This document shows, piece after piece, positions 35,597 to 46,050 of a stretch of 64,000 nucleotides of DNA (position 1 is its first letter; each line of letters opens with the position of its first letter). A model generated the notes under the pieces. It was not told the origin of the DNA. It made no database searches and was given only the letters and a program-made list of their open reading frames with translations. Source of the DNA: Bacillus pumilus (lineage in GTDB: Bacteria > Bacillota > Bacilli > Bacillales > Bacillaceae); the NCBI RefSeq assembly GCF_024498355.1, contig NZ_CP101833.1, forward strand, positions 1,965,001 to 2,029,000, written 5' to 3'. Both the position numbers and the translations under genes were made by a program.

Positions 35597-35980
35597 TTAT
35601 AAAATCGTTCTCGCAGGCTCTTGCCCAATCATTTGTTCAATTTGATTTTGTTTATTTAACACGACCACTTTGGGTGTATGTGTCTTTGCTTCTTCTTCTG
35701 ACAACATCCCATAAGCGATAATGATGACTTCATCCCCTGGCTGAACCAATCTCGCTGCCGCACCATTTAGACAGATGACACCGCTTTTTCTTTTACCAGG
35801 AATAATATATGTTTCAAGTCTCGCTCCATTGTGATTATTGACAATTTGCACTTTCTCATTTGCCATCATGCCTGCCGCATCAAGTAAATCTTCATCAATT
35901 GTAATACTGCCTACATAATGTAAGTTTGCTTCTGTCACAGTCGCTTTATGGAGTTTAGAGGTCATAAAGGTTCTATACAT
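35597..35980 (-). CDS. panD: PanD, aspartate 1-decarboxylase
   Basis: Makes beta-alanine from aspartate for pantothenate. The 127-aa proenzyme self-cleaves at Gly24-Ser25 (HYVGSITID) to form the pyruvoyl group. The conserved [12 protein letters not shown] and [10 protein letters not shown] are present. It starts at ATG 35980, overlapping panC by eight bases. Last gene of panB-panC-panD. Confidence 0.97.
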   Translation of the reverse strand: MYRTFMTSKLHKATVTEANLHYVGSITIDEDLLDAAGMMANEKVQIVNNHNGARLETYIIPGKRKSGVICLNGAAARLVQPGDEVIIIAYGMLSEEEAKTHTPKVVVLNKQNQIEQMIGQEPARTIL

Positions 35981-36839
35981 GTTTTTCACCGCTTTCAGGA
36001 ACATGGAAAATCACATTATCAATCAGTCTTGCGCGTGAGAATTTCACTGCAATCGCAATAATGACCTTACCTGCTAGTTGTTCAAGTGGTTCTAGTTGTG
36101 GATATGAGTAGATCTCAATATAATCAATTTCTCCACTTGTTTGAAGAAGCTCCTCTTCAACCATCTGATACATACGATGTAAATCACGTTCACCTTTTTC
36201 AACAGCTGCCTGTCCTTTTTTTAATGCCCGGTATAGAGCGGGTGCTTCTTGTCTTTCTGTTTCAGACAAATAGACATTCCTTGAGCTTTTTGCTAAACCG
36301 TCTTCTTCTCGAACCGTTGGAACAGACACAAGGTGAAGATCGAAGAAGAAATCCTTGATCATCGCATCGATCACAGCGACTTGCTGTGCATCCTTTAGAC
36401 CAAAGTATACATTTGTTGGTGAAACAAGATGAAATAGCTTTGTGAGCACAGTGACAACGCCGTCAAAATGCCCTGGGCGTTTCTTCCCGCATAAGACATC
36501 TGTCCGTTTTTGAACCGTCATCGTAATTGATGGTTCATTTTGATACATTTCCTTCACATCAGGTGTAAATAAAATATCCACTCCTGCTTCTTCTGCAAGG
36601 CGCTGATCTCTTTTGATATCCCTTGGATACGATTCAAAGTCTTCGTTCGGTCCAAATTGCAAAGGATTGACAAAAATGCTCATCACCACGATGTCATTTT
36701 GATCTCTTGCCTCTTTCGCCAAAGTCAGATGCCCTTCATGAAGAAAGCCCATCGTTGGTACAAAGCCAATGGAATACTGCTTTTCTTGATGCTGCTTGAT
36801 CAGTTCTTTTAGTTCATGAATATGGGTGACAACGTTCAT
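35973..36839 (-). CDS. panC: PanC, pantothenate synthetase
   Basis: Joins pantoate and beta-alanine using ATP. It has 288 aa. The HIGH-type motif is [15 protein letters not shown] near residues 27-41, and the KMSKS-type loop appears as [10 protein letters not shown]. The ATG overlaps the panB stop as ATGA. It sits between panB and panD, so all pantothenate enzymes except pantoate formation by PanE/IlvC are coded together. Confidence 0.97.
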   Translation of the reverse strand: MNVVTHIHELKELIKQHQEKQYSIGFVPTMGFLHEGHLTLAKEARDQNDIVVMSIFVNPLQFGPNEDFESYPRDIKRDQRLAEEAGVDILFTPDVKEMYQNEPSITMTVQKRTDVLCGKKRPGHFDGVVTVLTKLFHLVSPTNVYFGLKDAQQVAVIDAMIKDFFFDLHLVSVPTVREEDGLAKSSRNVYLSETERQEAPALYRALKKGQAAVEKGERDLHRMYQMVEEELLQTSGEIDYIEIYSYPQLEPLEQLAGKVIIAIAVKFSRARLIDNVIFHVPESGEKHV

Positions 36840-37675
36840 TTTTTGATTCCCCCATATAAACCATCAAGGACTTCTTCTTTGATATGAAATGTGTGCGTGT
36901 CCTCTGGAAATGTACGTGCTTTTACTTCTTTCGTATATTGAATGAGCGCTTCTTCTAGTACAGCATCAATTTGCGCGTATTGTTTCACAAATTTAGGTGT
37001 TCTAGACACCCCGTATCCTACCACATCATGGTAAACGAGAACTTGTCCGTCTGCCTCAGCTCCTGCACCAATTCCAATGACAGGGATCTTCAGCATGTCG
37101 CTAATGCGTTTTGTCAATTCACCAGGTACGCATTCTAGCACAAGTGCAATTGCACCTGCTTCCTCACATTTCAGGCTATCTTCAATCAATTTTTGAGCAC
37201 TCTCGTGGTCTTTCCCCTGTACTTTATACCCGCCAAGCACACCAACTGATTGAGGTGTGAGGCCTAAATGACTGACAACAGGAATTCCGCCTCTTGTTAA
37301 AGCCTGAATGGATTCAAACACGCCATCTCCGCCTTCTAGCTTTAAGGCATCAGTACCGCTTTCTTGCATCATCCGTGCTGCGTTTTTCATCGTTTCTTCT
37401 AATGAATAATGATAAGACATAAATGGCATATCGGTCACAATAAATGTGTCTTTTGCGCCTCTTTTGACTGCTTTTGTGTGATGGATCATATCATCCATCG
37501 TGACTTGTACTGTGGAATCAAGACCAAGTACAACCATCCCAAGTGAGTCACCAACTAAAATCATGTCGACTTCCGCTTTTTCCGCTTGTTTTGCAGCTGG
37601 ATAGTCGTATGCTGTCAGCATCACAATCGGTTCGTTTTGTTCTTTCATTTTGAAAAAATCTAGTTTTGTCTTCAT
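36836..37675 (-). CDS. panB: PanB, ketopantoate hydroxymethyltransferase
   Basis: Adds a hydroxymethyl group to alpha-ketoisovalerate, the first committed step to pantothenate. It has 279 aa. Metal-binding Asp is in [11 protein letters not shown], and HLGLTPQSV and [14 protein letters not shown] are family blocks. ATG at 37675 follows GAGGAGG; a longer frame from 37720 lacks a site. It is the first pan gene, 198 bases after birA; a weak promoter in that gap was not pinned down. Confidence 0.97.
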   Translation of the reverse strand: MKTKLDFFKMKEQNEPIVMLTAYDYPAAKQAEKAEVDMILVGDSLGMVVLGLDSTVQVTMDDMIHHTKAVKRGAKDTFIVTDMPFMSYHYSLEETMKNAARMMQESGTDALKLEGGDGVFESIQALTRGGIPVVSHLGLTPQSVGVLGGYKVQGKDHESAQKLIEDSLKCEEAGAIALVLECVPGELTKRISDMLKIPVIGIGAGAEADGQVLVYHDVVGYGVSRTPKFVKQYAQIDAVLEEALIQYTKEVKARTFPEDTHTFHIKEEVLDGLYGGIKK

Positions 37676-37873
37676 TTGTTCCTCCTCATTCTGGAGAGGA
37701 GATGGCTTGCCTCGCATCACATGTTCTTTTCTCTCATGCGCGGCGAATCATCCCTCTGTCCAAGTCCCTTAGGATCAAGGCAGAAATTGATCAAATTTTT
37801 CTTCCTAACAGGTACAGTTCTTTTACAGATACTGCCCACACGAAGTATATCAAAAATGCACCGGGTGTTCCAC

Positions 37874-38857
37874 TTAAGTTGACTTGATCTCTATGTCTGC
37901 GGAATAGATTTTTTGGATACCATCCGCCGTTTCCAGTAATAAGACACCTTCATCATTGATTCCGATTGCCGTTCCATTATATTGCCCATTGACGGTGCGT
38001 GCGACAATACGTTTACCGATGGTCATCGCAAACGATTCCCATAATTGTTTGATCGGGGCAAATCCATGCTTCATATAATCGTCATACCTTTTTTCAAAGG
38101 TAGACATGATGTTTTGAATCAGTGCAGCTCGATCTACTTTTTCATTCAGTTCCATTCGCAAACTTGTGGCGATATCCTTTAATTCATCAGGAAAGTCATC
38201 AGCTGTTTGGTTCACATTAATGCCTGGACCAATAATCACCGCGTGAACCTGGTCAGCTTCTGCTTTTAATTCAGTTAGAATGCCAACAACTTTCTTTCCG
38301 TTTAACAGAATATCATTTGGCCATTTAATCGATGGACTGAGTCCTGTTTGATGTGCGATTGCTTCTGTGATGGCTACAGATGCTAAAAGCGTCATTTGCG
38401 GCGCTTTGTGCAGTGGAATTTCAGGCCGGATGATCAAACTCATCCAAATGCCTGTCCCATTTGGTGAATGCCACATTCTTTGAAGGCGCCCTTTTCCGCT
38501 TGTCTGATGATCACTGACAACAAGCGTGCCGTGGGGCGCTCCTTCATTGACAAGGTCATGGGCAATCAGCTGAGTTGAAGCGACTTCTTCTTGAAAGTAT
38601 ATGTGCCTGCCAAAACCCTCTGTTTCCAGACCAAAAAGAATTTCATCCTCACTAATTTTGTCCGGTTTACGAAGCAGGCGGTATCCTTTTCTCCTGACGG
38701 CTTCTACCTCATAGCCCTCTTTTCGCAAATCCTCTATATGCTTCCATACAGCCGTTCGGGAGCAGCCAAGCTCATCACATATTTGCTGGCTCGAGACAAA
38801 ATCTTGATCAGATGTTGTAAATAGTTCAATTAATCGTTTTCTAATTGCTGATCGCAT
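37874..38857 (-). CDS. birA: BirA, biotin-protein ligase and biotin repressor
   Basis: Activates biotin, loads it on carboxylases, and represses biotin genes. The 327-aa protein has an N-terminal winged helix (residues 1-65, SSQQICDELGCSRTAVWKHI), the catalytic loop SGKGRLQRMW and the KWPNDILLNGKKV block. It is therefore the bifunctional group II type. ATG at 38857 is chosen from family length; this overlaps the cca end by 28 bases. The longer frame from 38950 lies fully inside cca and is rejected. Confidence 0.96.
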   Translation of the reverse strand: MRSAIRKRLIELFTTSDQDFVSSQQICDELGCSRTAVWKHIEDLRKEGYEVEAVRRKGYRLLRKPDKISEDEILFGLETEGFGRHIYFQEEVASTQLIAHDLVNEGAPHGTLVVSDHQTSGKGRLQRMWHSPNGTGIWMSLIIRPEIPLHKAPQMTLLASVAITEAIAHQTGLSPSIKWPNDILLNGKKVVGILTELKAEADQVHAVIIGPGINVNQTADDFPDELKDIATSLRMELNEKVDRAALIQNIMSTFEKRYDDYMKHGFAPIKQLWESFAMTIGKRIVARTVNGQYNGTAIGINDEGVLLLETADGIQKIYSADIEIKST

Positions 38858-40032
38858 GCTATGAGCCACTCCTCTATAGCTTCTTTTCGGTTTTCCAAAC
38901 GGTTTTGCAGAACCGCTTTTTTCACGACATGAAGCTCTTCCGCAATCCATTTACCGGATGCCTTCTGCCGAAAGGCCATTAAATCTTTTCCTGAAACAGC
39001 AAGGTCTTGGAGCTTTTTAATAGGCAGCGCCTCGTATGAATGCTTCGCCGCCTCCAGCTCGTCAAAGAAAATGCGGCGCTCATGTTTTAACTGCGTGATT
39101 TTCAAACTAGATAATAGCACGTGTTCACCAGCTTCAAACATCTTCTCCGCATCCCAGTCACAATCGACGTATTGGCTAATGGCCACAGCGTCTTTCAATA
39201 GCTTTGTTGACAGCTTCCATTCTTTTAAGAGGGATACAGCCTCCGTCTCATCTAGACCAAGCAAATGAATGAAAGCGCCCCATACCTCTTCTAGTCCATC
39301 CAGTAAATAATACGGGAATGCTTGGAAAGATTCATTGAGCCTATCCTTTTGGAGGCCTGGCAATTCTTCATACAATTTGGTTGAAATGAGAACCTTGATG
39401 GCCTGCTCACAATAGCGCCCTTTTAAAAGTTTCTCCATTTCAATCTTTTTGCGCTCAACAGATATGTTGGCAAGCAGGTGCTTATCTTTTTTCATCGCAT
39501 CAGCCGTCTCAGCAGCGAGCTCAAAACCGAGCTGGCTTAAAAAACGGACGGCTCTCATCATGCGAAGCGCATCTTCTTCAAAGCGGCAAGCTGGATCGCC
39601 AACGGTTTGAATTCGTTTCCGCTCAATATCCTGTTTGCCCCCTACATGGTCAATGATCTCGCCATTTATATCCATGGCCATCGCGTTGATCGTTAAATCT
39701 CTTCTTAAAAGATCTTCCTTCAAGGATGTGATAAACGCCACTTCTTTCGGTCTGCGAAAATCTTCATATTCTGATTCAGTTCGAAACGTCGTCACCTCAT
39801 AGCTGACCCCATCATGTAAAACAATGACTGTGCCATGCTCCTTGCCAACATCAACTGTTTTTTCAAATAAAGACTCCACCGTATCAGGCGTTGCATCTGT
39901 CGCAATATCGATATCCCCGATTTCTCGACCTAAAAGAACATCTCTCACCGCTCCGCCGACAAAGTAAGCCTGATAACCATGTTCGTGCAGTGTATGTAAA
40001 ATAGGGATCGCATGTGTGAATGGTTCATTCAT
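38830..40032 (-). CDS. cca: CCA tRNA nucleotidyltransferase
   Basis: Adds or repairs the CCA end of tRNAs. The 400-aa class II enzyme has FVGGAVRD, the metal-binding DIDIAT, the [10 protein letters not shown] motif and the neck [12 protein letters not shown]. Several ATG codons are clustered; ATG-AAT at 40032 is preferred because GAAGGTG lies nine bases upstream. GTG at 40044 gives 404 aa. It overlaps bshA slightly and birA by 28 bases, all in one operon. Confidence 0.95.
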   Translation of the reverse strand: MNEPFTHAIPILHTLHEHGYQAYFVGGAVRDVLLGREIGDIDIATDATPDTVESLFEKTVDVGKEHGTVIVLHDGVSYEVTTFRTESEYEDFRRPKEVAFITSLKEDLLRRDLTINAMAMDINGEIIDHVGGKQDIERKRIQTVGDPACRFEEDALRMMRAVRFLSQLGFELAAETADAMKKDKHLLANISVERKKIEMEKLLKGRYCEQAIKVLISTKLYEELPGLQKDRLNESFQAFPYYLLDGLEEVWGAFIHLLGLDETEAVSLLKEWKLSTKLLKDAVAISQYVDCDWDAEKMFEAGEHVLLSSLKITQLKHERRIFFDELEAAKHSYEALPIKKLQDLAVSGKDLMAFRQKASGKWIAEELHVVKKAVLQNRLENRKEAIEEWLIACDQQLEND

Positions 40033-41170
40033 CTTCATCATCACCTTCGATCAATTCTAGGTAAAGCGCTTCATATTCTCTCACAATTTTTTCAGAAGAG
40101 AAATTGGTCTGAACACTAGACTGGGCTGCCATTGACACTTGCTCATGGAGCGCTTTGTCCTTGAGTAACGACACTGCATGATTTGCTGCTCCGTCTATAT
40201 CGCCGAGCGGGACAAGAAATCCTGTCTCTCCATGTGCAATGACCTCTGGAATTCCGCCAACATCTGTTGCTATACAAGGGACACCGCAGGCCATTGCTTC
40301 AAGAAGTACAAGCCCAAAGCTCTCCTTCTCAGAAAGCAGCAGCTTCAAATCACTAATTGAATAAAGCTCCTCTACCTTCTCTTGCTTTCCTAAAAACAAC
40401 ACGCGGTCAATTAGTCCCAGCTTTTTCACGAGTTCGCATACGACCGACTTTTCAGGACCATCGCCAATCAGCAGCAGCTTTGCATCCACCTGGTCAGAAA
40501 TCTTTTTAAAGACATGAATCACATCATGCACACGCTTTACCTTTCGGAAGTTCGATACATGGATGATGACCTTTTCGTCCTGCATGAGGCCATAATGTTT
40601 CTTCAGCACTTCGTGATCTTCACGCAAATACACACGCTCATCGACGAAATTATGGATCGTATCGATTTTTTTATCCGGTTTAATCAGATCATACGTCTGT
40701 GCAGCTAATGATTGCGACACAGCTGTTACGCGATCCGATGATTCGATGGCAAACCGAATCACTTCCTTTAATGATGGATCATAGCCTAAAACCGTAATAT
40801 CTGTCCCGTGAAGCGTGGTCACGACTTTCACTGTGTGTCCCGTCATTTGCTTGGCTAAGAACGCACAGACGGCGTGCGGGACCGCATAATGCGCGTGAAT
40901 AATATCGAGCTTCTCTCGTTTTGCGACTTCCGCCAATTTACTTGCTAGTGCAAGGTCATAAGGTGGATATTGAAAAACAGCATATTGATTGACATCCACC
41001 TCATGAAAATAAATATTCGGATACACTTTATTGAGTCTAAACGGAATGCTTGAGGTAATGAAATGAACATCGTGCCCTTTTTCAGCTAAACGTTTTCCAA
41101 GCTCTGTGGCAATAATGCCCGAACCGCCAACACTTGGGTAACAAGTGATTCCGATCTTCAGTTTTTTCAT
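40025..41170 (-). CDS. bshA: BshA, bacillithiol glycosyltransferase
   Basis: Family GT4 enzyme that joins UDP-GlcNAc and L-malate, the first step to bacillithiol. The 381-aa protein has the GT-B fold: [16 protein letters not shown] near the N-terminus, [11 protein letters not shown] and the C-terminal [20 protein letters not shown] motif. Its ATG overlaps the bshB1 stop (ATGA), so the first two steps of the pathway are co-translated. Confidence 0.96.
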   Translation of the reverse strand: MKKLKIGITCYPSVGGSGIIATELGKRLAEKGHDVHFITSSIPFRLNKVYPNIYFHEVDVNQYAVFQYPPYDLALASKLAEVAKREKLDIIHAHYAVPHAVCAFLAKQMTGHTVKVVTTLHGTDITVLGYDPSLKEVIRFAIESSDRVTAVSQSLAAQTYDLIKPDKKIDTIHNFVDERVYLREDHEVLKKHYGLMQDEKVIIHVSNFRKVKRVHDVIHVFKKISDQVDAKLLLIGDGPEKSVVCELVKKLGLIDRVLFLGKQEKVEELYSISDLKLLLSEKESFGLVLLEAMACGVPCIATDVGGIPEVIAHGETGFLVPLGDIDGAANHAVSLLKDKALHEQVSMAAQSSVQTNFSSEKIVREYEALYLELIEGDDEDE

Positions 41171-41877
41171 AATGACCCCCCAAGTAAGTCATCATCCATC
41201 AAAAGTGGTTTCTTTGTCAAAAACCCTTCTGCATAAGCTTTATTGACTTCCCTTCCATACATAGACTCTCTCATTTTGACAAAATCAATATAACCATTCA
41301 CAAGAGGTGTCTCTACTGAATTTGGCGATTTGACAAATTGGCTTTTATACGCATGTAAACTATCGATTTTTTGGTGCATCTCACTAGAAATATCGATCAC
41401 AAAATCTGGACGATGTTGGCCGTTAATCATGTAATAATACATCTGGCTTATTTTATGCGCTGGCTGCTTGTATGAATCTTCAAATTTATGTATACCTGCA
41501 GAAAAAGCCGCCTCTTCTACAAGTGAACCCGCATGACCATGATCAGGATGTCGATCTTGGTGGTGCGGAGCAAAAATAAGTGTTGGTTTGTATGTTCGAA
41601 TGACACCCGCAATTTCCTTCATCGCTTCGTCATTCAGGTAGAGCCCTCTATCTGGCAGCGTGAGCTGAATTCGAGTCGTCACGCCTAAAATAGCGGCGGC
41701 TGCTTTTGCCTCTTCTTTGCGGCTCTCTACCGTTCCATTCGATGATAATTCAGCCTGGGTCAAGTCGCAAATTCCGACACGCGCCCCTTTTTTTACGTAT
41801 TTTGCAATCGTTCCGCCCATTCCGATTTCAACATCATCGCTATGGGCACCGAATGCAAGGATATCAAGTCGTTTCAT
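41167..41877 (-). CDS. bshB1: BshB1, bacillithiol N-acetyl hydrolase
   Basis: Zinc-dependent LmbE-like deacetylase that converts GlcNAc-malate to GlcN-malate. It has 236 aa. The zinc motif is [13 protein letters not shown] (AHxDD type) near residues 10-22, with HPDHGHAG as the second metal site. It overlaps mgsA by 14 bases. A second, redundant BshB is usual in bacilli but is not in this window. Confidence 0.95.
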   Translation of the reverse strand: MKRLDILAFGAHSDDVEIGMGGTIAKYVKKGARVGICDLTQAELSSNGTVESRKEEAKAAAAILGVTTRIQLTLPDRGLYLNDEAMKEIAGVIRTYKPTLIFAPHHQDRHPDHGHAGSLVEEAAFSAGIHKFEDSYKQPAHKISQMYYYMINGQHRPDFVIDISSEMHQKIDSLHAYKSQFVKSPNSVETPLVNGYIDFVKMRESMYGREVNKAYAEGFLTKKPLLMDDDLLGGSL

Positions 41878-42283
41878 TTGTTCCTCCGTTTTTTGCTACA
41901 TCTCGAAAGTTAAACGTACCTTTATTTAAATTCCTGACTAAAATTTCCGCTGTACCCATATTGGTGGCTAATGGAATGGCATACACATCGCAAAGCCGGA
42001 TAAGTGCAGATACATCCGGTTCATGCGGCTGCGCGGTTAGCGGGTCTCTAAAAAAGAGCACAAGATCCATTGCATTATCAGCAATCAAGGCACCAATCTG
42101 CTGATCTCCTCCAAGTGGTCCTGATTGGAAACGATGAATGGGAAGCCCCGTCGCTTCTTTCACTCTCAAACCTGTTGTCCCTGTTGCATAAAGTGTATGA
42201 TCTTCCAAAATATCACGGTACGCAATGACGAACTGAATCATGTCACTTTTTTTCTTATCGTGAGCGATTAAAGCAATGTTCAT
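41864..42283 (-). CDS. mgsA: MgsA, methylglyoxal synthase
   Basis: Converts dihydroxyacetone phosphate to methylglyoxal, relieving sugar-phosphate stress. It has 139 aa. TGTTGLRV and [11 protein letters not shown] with the catalytic Asp (about residue 60) are present. Its place beside the bacillithiol genes makes sense, since bacillithiol helps to detoxify methylglyoxal. Confidence 0.96.
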   Translation of the reverse strand: MNIALIAHDKKKSDMIQFVIAYRDILEDHTLYATGTTGLRVKEATGLPIHRFQSGPLGGDQQIGALIADNAMDLVLFFRDPLTAQPHEPDVSALIRLCDVYAIPLATNMGTAEILVRNLNKGTFNFRDVAKNGGTNETT

Positions 42284-42300
42284 CAGGAATTCACTCCTTA

Positions 42301-43104
42301 TTAGTCGATGATATTTTCTAAGCCATAGACAAGTTGATCAATGTGCATGACCTGTTCTACTGAAAGCTTCACACCTGACATAAATGATGCACGGTTATAA
42401 GAATCGTGACGAATGGTCAAAGTCTGTCCGTCCATCCCAAACAGCACTTCTTGATGTGCAATCATACCTGGAAGCCTTACACTGTGCAGACGGATGCCAT
42501 CATAATCTGCTCCTCGTGCGCCTTCAATTAATTCTTTTTCTTCTGGATGTCCCTGCTTTTTGCTTTCTCTTACTTCTGCAATCATTTCAGCCGTTTTTAA
42601 CCCAGTACCGCTCGGGGCATCCAGTTTTTTATCATGATGAAGCTCAATGATTTCAATGTCAGGAAAGTAATTCGCTGCCATTTTGGCAAACTTCATCATT
42701 AAAACGGCACCGACAGCAAAGTTAGGTGCAATGATACAGCCTATGCCCTTTTCTTCTGTTAATTGCTGAAGCTCTTTTAGGTCAGCTTCTGAAAAACCAG
42801 TTGTGCCTACGACTGGACGCACGCCATGTTCAAGTGCTTTTTTTGTATGTACTTTCCCGATTTCTGGTGTCGTCAGATCAATTAATACATCAGGTGCTGT
42901 CTCTGAAAGACACACATCAATATCTGTATAAATTGGCGCATCAGATGTCGTTTGAATCACGTCAGATAACTTTTTTCCTTCGTGCGCGTGATCAAGTGCT
43001 GCCACTAGCTCAAAATGGCTTGTTTCTTCTGCCAGCTTGACAGCCTCTATCCCCATTCTTCCTCTTGCTCCAGCGATTACTACTTTGATGGTTTGGTTCG
43101 TCAT
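42301..43104 (-). CDS. dapB: DapB, dihydrodipicolinate reductase
   Basis: NAD(P)H-dependent step of lysine and diaminopimelate synthesis, needed for the cell wall and for spore dipicolinate precursors. It has 267 aa. The nucleotide-binding GARGRMG is near residue 12, and the catalytic [12 protein letters not shown] and GTTGF are present. It follows ypjD by five bases and precedes mgsA by 17. Confidence 0.96.
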   Translation of the reverse strand: MTNQTIKVVIAGARGRMGIEAVKLAEETSHFELVAALDHAHEGKKLSDVIQTTSDAPIYTDIDVCLSETAPDVLIDLTTPEIGKVHTKKALEHGVRPVVGTTGFSEADLKELQQLTEEKGIGCIIAPNFAVGAVLMMKFAKMAANYFPDIEIIELHHDKKLDAPSGTGLKTAEMIAEVRESKKQGHPEEKELIEGARGADYDGIRLHSVRLPGMIAHQEVLFGMDGQTLTIRHDSYNRASFMSGVKLSVEQVMHIDQLVYGLENIID

Positions 43105-43109
43105 CGTCT

Positions 43110-43454
43110 CTACTTCCCTTCTTTTTTCGTCCAGCGGTCTTTGTCTCTAGTATTAAATTTATGCATCACACGATCATGGGCTTCTTCAAGTGATATATTG
43201 AGTGAATTGGCCAGGCATGTTAACACAAACAATACATCACCAATTTCTTCTTCCATGCTTTTTTCCGTTTCGGTTGTTTTTTTCGGCTTCTCTCCATAAT
43301 AATGGTTAACCTCTCTTGCCAGCTCGCCTAATTCTTCAGTCAGACGGGCCATCATGGCAAGCGGGCTAAAATAGCCTTCTTTAAATTGTCCTATGTAATC
43401 ATCTACTTCTTGCTGCACGTGACGCAGCGTTTTTTCATTCGTCATGAAGCTCAT
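43110..43454 (-). CDS. ypjD: YpjD, MazG-type nucleotide pyrophosphohydrolase
   Basis: A 114-aa all-helical MazG-like protein predicted to hydrolyse nucleoside triphosphates to monophosphates. The metal motifs are visible as [11 protein letters not shown] and [16 protein letters not shown]. First gene of ypjD-dapB-mgsA-bshB1-bshA-cca-birA. The natural substrate is not known. Confidence 0.92.
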   Translation of the reverse strand: MSFMTNEKTLRHVQQEVDDYIGQFKEGYFSPLAMMARLTEELGELAREVNHYYGEKPKKTTETEKSMEEEIGDVLFVLTCLANSLNISLEEAHDRVMHKFNTRDKDRWTKKEGK

Positions 43455-43518
43455 CCTCCTATCCGTCTCTTACATGTTAGCGAAATCATAAATATTTGAC
43501 AAATGTTTAAAACTCAGT

Positions 43519-43547
43519 TTGCTTGTTTCTTTCCCATACCATATAAT
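43519..43547 (+). promoter_or_regulatory. Sigma-A promoter of ypjC
   Basis: TTGCTT (43519-43524), 17 bases, perfect TATAAT (43542-43547). ypjC starts 36 bases later. Confidence 0.7.
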
Positions 43548-43582
43548 ATTATCGCTGTCTAAGCAAAAAAAGGAGTGATCTC

Positions 43583-44455
43583 TTGCTAAAAGAAATTCGT
43601 CTTAAAAATATCGTCTTTATTTTAATAGGATCTGCGATTTTTTCTTTCGGTCTTGTTCATTTTAATATGCAGAACAACTTGGCGGAAGGCGGATTTACAG
43701 GTATTACACTGCTTTTATATTTTCTATTTCACATTGACCCATCCATTTCAAACCTTGTCTTAAACATTCCGATCTTTTTTATCGGCTGGAAAATGCTCGG
43801 CAGAACGATGTTTACTTATACAATTGTAGGAACAGTCAGTCTTTCTGTCTTCCTTGCCATCTTCCAGCGCTTTCAAATACATATGCCTCTCCAGCACGAT
43901 TTAGCCTTAGCCGCACTCTTTGCAGGTGTCTTTATCGGAACAGGCCTCGGGATCATCTTTAAATTCGGCGGTACAACAGGCGGCGTGGACATTATCGCAA
44001 GACTGATCAACAAGCATTATCATGTGGCCATGGGAAGAACGATGTTTATCTTCGACGCATGCGTCATTACCATCTCTCTCACCTATTTAAATTACAAAGA
44101 AGCCATGTATACACTCGTCGCAGTGTTTGTTGCTGCAAAAGTTATCGACTTCATGCAAGAAGGCGCTTACGCAGCCAAAGGGGCGATGATTATTTCTGAA
44201 AAGGATGACATCATTCAAAAGAAAATCACGGAAGAAATGGAACGCGGTGTGACCATTTTAAAAGGTGTCGGTTCCTATACGAAACAGGAACGCAATGTCC
44301 TTTATTGTGTCGTTCCAAAAAATGAGCTTGTCCACCTCAAAAGCGTCGTCACCTCAGTGGATCCTCATGCGTTTGTATCAGTGAGTGACGTGCATGACGT
44401 ACTCGGTGAAGGCTTCACATTAGATGAACACAAAAAGCCGCTCAATCCCCATTAA
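43583..44455 (+). CDS. ypjC: YpjC, YitT-family membrane protein
   Basis: A 290-aa membrane protein with five to six membrane segments in the first 200 residues (DUF161 repeats) and a cytoplasmic DUF2179 domain at the end (EMERGVTILKGVGSYTKQERNVLYCVV). The TTG start at 43583 has GGAGTG upstream. The family function is unknown. It faces the reverse-strand ypjB across a shared terminator. Confidence 0.92.
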   Translation: MLKEIRLKNIVFILIGSAIFSFGLVHFNMQNNLAEGGFTGITLLLYFLFHIDPSISNLVLNIPIFFIGWKMLGRTMFTYTIVGTVSLSVFLAIFQRFQIHMPLQHDLALAALFAGVFIGTGLGIIFKFGGTTGGVDIIARLINKHYHVAMGRTMFIFDACVITISLTYLNYKEAMYTLVAVFVAAKVIDFMQEGAYAAKGAMIISEKDDIIQKKITEEMERGVTILKGVGSYTKQERNVLYCVVPKNELVHLKSVVTSVDPHAFVSVSDVHDVLGEGFTLDEHKKPLNPH

Positions 44456-44488
44456 AAAAAGAAGCCCAAAAATGGTGCTTCTTTTTTC
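44454..44488. terminator. Bidirectional terminator between ypjC and ypjB
   Basis: AAAAAAAGAAGC pairs with GCTTCTTTTTT around CCAAAAATGGT. Confidence 0.85.
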
Positions 44489-45290
44489 ATGATTTTGGAT
44501 AATCAGCCTGCCGCTTTTGTTTCTTCTCTTTTTCAGCACGGTATTTCCGAAATCCAACATACGTTAAAGTGAGTAAAATCATACTGCCTGTTGTTAAGAT
44601 GACCCATAAAAGCGATGGATCCGCTTCATCTTGATCGACGTTAGCAAATACACTCGATAAATCCTCTTCCAGCTTTGTGAGACGCTCAAGCTTTGTCCCA
44701 CTCGAAGCTTTTAAAAATCCACCTTGTTCAATCACTTCCATGTGCTGCTTAATCGTTTGAAGCTTTTCAGGCGAAATATCGATGGTTAAACTCGGATAAA
44801 TCATATCGTATAAAGAAACCAGCTCGTTCCAAGTTTCATAGAACGTTGTGGATTCTGGATCTTCCACTTCCTTTTTCAAAGTAGGAAAAGACCCCATAAT
44901 GGGCTTCTCCAGCGAACCCCAAAGAGGTTCAGAATCCGATTGAATCGCATCGATCAGCATTCTAAACTGAGAGGCATAACGAAGCTTTTCCCGCTCATTC
45001 AATTCTTCCTGCGGGAGCCCTTTAATGATATCTTGATAGCCAAGTGTAATTTGCCGAACCTGTGTATTCGTCAGAGTTCCACGCCAATTCTCAGCTTTAA
45101 ATGTCTTTTCAACATACAATGCGACCTGTAATGCCTCATCATATTTAGCTTGTCTCGTTAATTGAAAGATTGAATCTGATAGTTCCGTTAATTCTTGCAG
45201 CGCTTTAGCGGCTGTTTCCTCACCTTTAGCTACAGCTGGATGTAATACGAGAAAAAATAATAGAATCATCGCGATTGGCTTTCGTTTCAT
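44487..45290 (-). CDS. ypjB: YpjB, sporulation-family membrane protein
   Basis: A 267-aa protein with an N-terminal signal peptide (MILLFFLVLHPAVAKG), a helical extracytoplasmic domain and one C-terminal membrane segment (about 230-250) followed by a basic tail rich in Lys and Arg. This matches the YpjB sporulation protein family (Spore_YpjB); molecular role unknown. It is 65 bases downstream of ypjA. Confidence 0.88.
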   Translation of the reverse strand: MKRKPIAMILLFFLVLHPAVAKGEETAAKALQELTELSDSIFQLTRQAKYDEALQVALYVEKTFKAENWRGTLTNTQVRQITLGYQDIIKGLPQEELNEREKLRYASQFRMLIDAIQSDSEPLWGSLEKPIMGSFPTLKKEVEDPESTTFYETWNELVSLYDMIYPSLTIDISPEKLQTIKQHMEVIEQGGFLKASSGTKLERLTKLEEDLSSVFANVDQDEADPSLLWVILTTGSMILLTLTYVGFRKYRAEKEKKQKRQADYPKS

Positions 45291-45355
45291 GCAAGTCCCT
45301 CCTAGCCCTTCTCCATACAGCGTATGAAGAAAAGGACAAGGTTAGACCAACATTG

Positions 45356-45961
45356 TTAAGGGAGTTCAAGCTTGACCGATTTTTTCGATAGGACGAGATA
45401 ATACGAAACAAGAAGAACAGCGATACTCAACCAAAACGTGACATAGCCGATCTCATTCGAATATGCAGAAAGCACAGAATACCGCGGCATCATACCAAAT
45501 ACATAATCAATCACATCATTATGTAAAATCCAAATGCCAGCTACAACCAAATGGCGCATGTGAAAACGGTAATAAGGCGCAAATAATACGGCCTGAACCG
45601 CCATCGCAAAGTGTGAACCAATCAGCATATACCCTTCCCACGGGAAATCATCAACCGAAACGAGCACAAAAATATTCATTCCTACAGCCCATAACCCATA
45701 TTTAATCAAGGTCACAAGCGCAAGCGCTTCAAAATAAGGGGCGTGACGTTTCATCAGAAAGGCTAGCAATACAAATAAAAAGAAAAAGCTTGCCGTTGGG
45801 CTGTCTGGAACAAAAGCTAAAAAGATAGCCGGCGTCTCTACGAGCTGCGGAATATACCAATAGTAGCCGTACACAGTGCCAAGGAAATTAACAATAAGCA
45901 CCAGTACAAGCATGTAGCGCGTGGCTAGCAGATATTGAATCCATCTCATATGTCTCTTCAC
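45356..45961 (-). CDS. ypjA: YpjA, DUF1405 membrane protein
   Basis: A 201-aa hydrophobic protein with about six membrane segments and a short basic C-terminus. Function unknown. It follows qcrABC on the same strand but has a terminator in between, so transcription may be separate or by read-through. Confidence 0.88.
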   Translation of the reverse strand: MKRHMRWIQYLLATRYMLVLVLIVNFLGTVYGYYWYIPQLVETPAIFLAFVPDSPTASFFFLFVLLAFLMKRHAPYFEALALVTLIKYGLWAVGMNIFVLVSVDDFPWEGYMLIGSHFAMAVQAVLFAPYYRFHMRHLVVAGIWILHNDVIDYVFGMMPRYSVLSAYSNEIGYVTFWLSIAVLLVSYYLVLSKKSVKLELP

Positions 45962-45980
45962 TCACGATCTGTTAAAATCA

Positions 45981-46010
45981 GAAAAAAGCTGACAGCGCCA
46001 GCTTTTTTCT
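45981..46010 (-). terminator. Terminator of the qcrABC operon
   Basis: AAAAAAGCTG pairs with CAGCTTTTTT around ACAGCGC (10-bp stem plus T-run). Confidence 0.88.
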
Positions 46011-46050
46011 CTTTTGAGTATATCCTTGTACTTGCATTTAAACAACTGAA

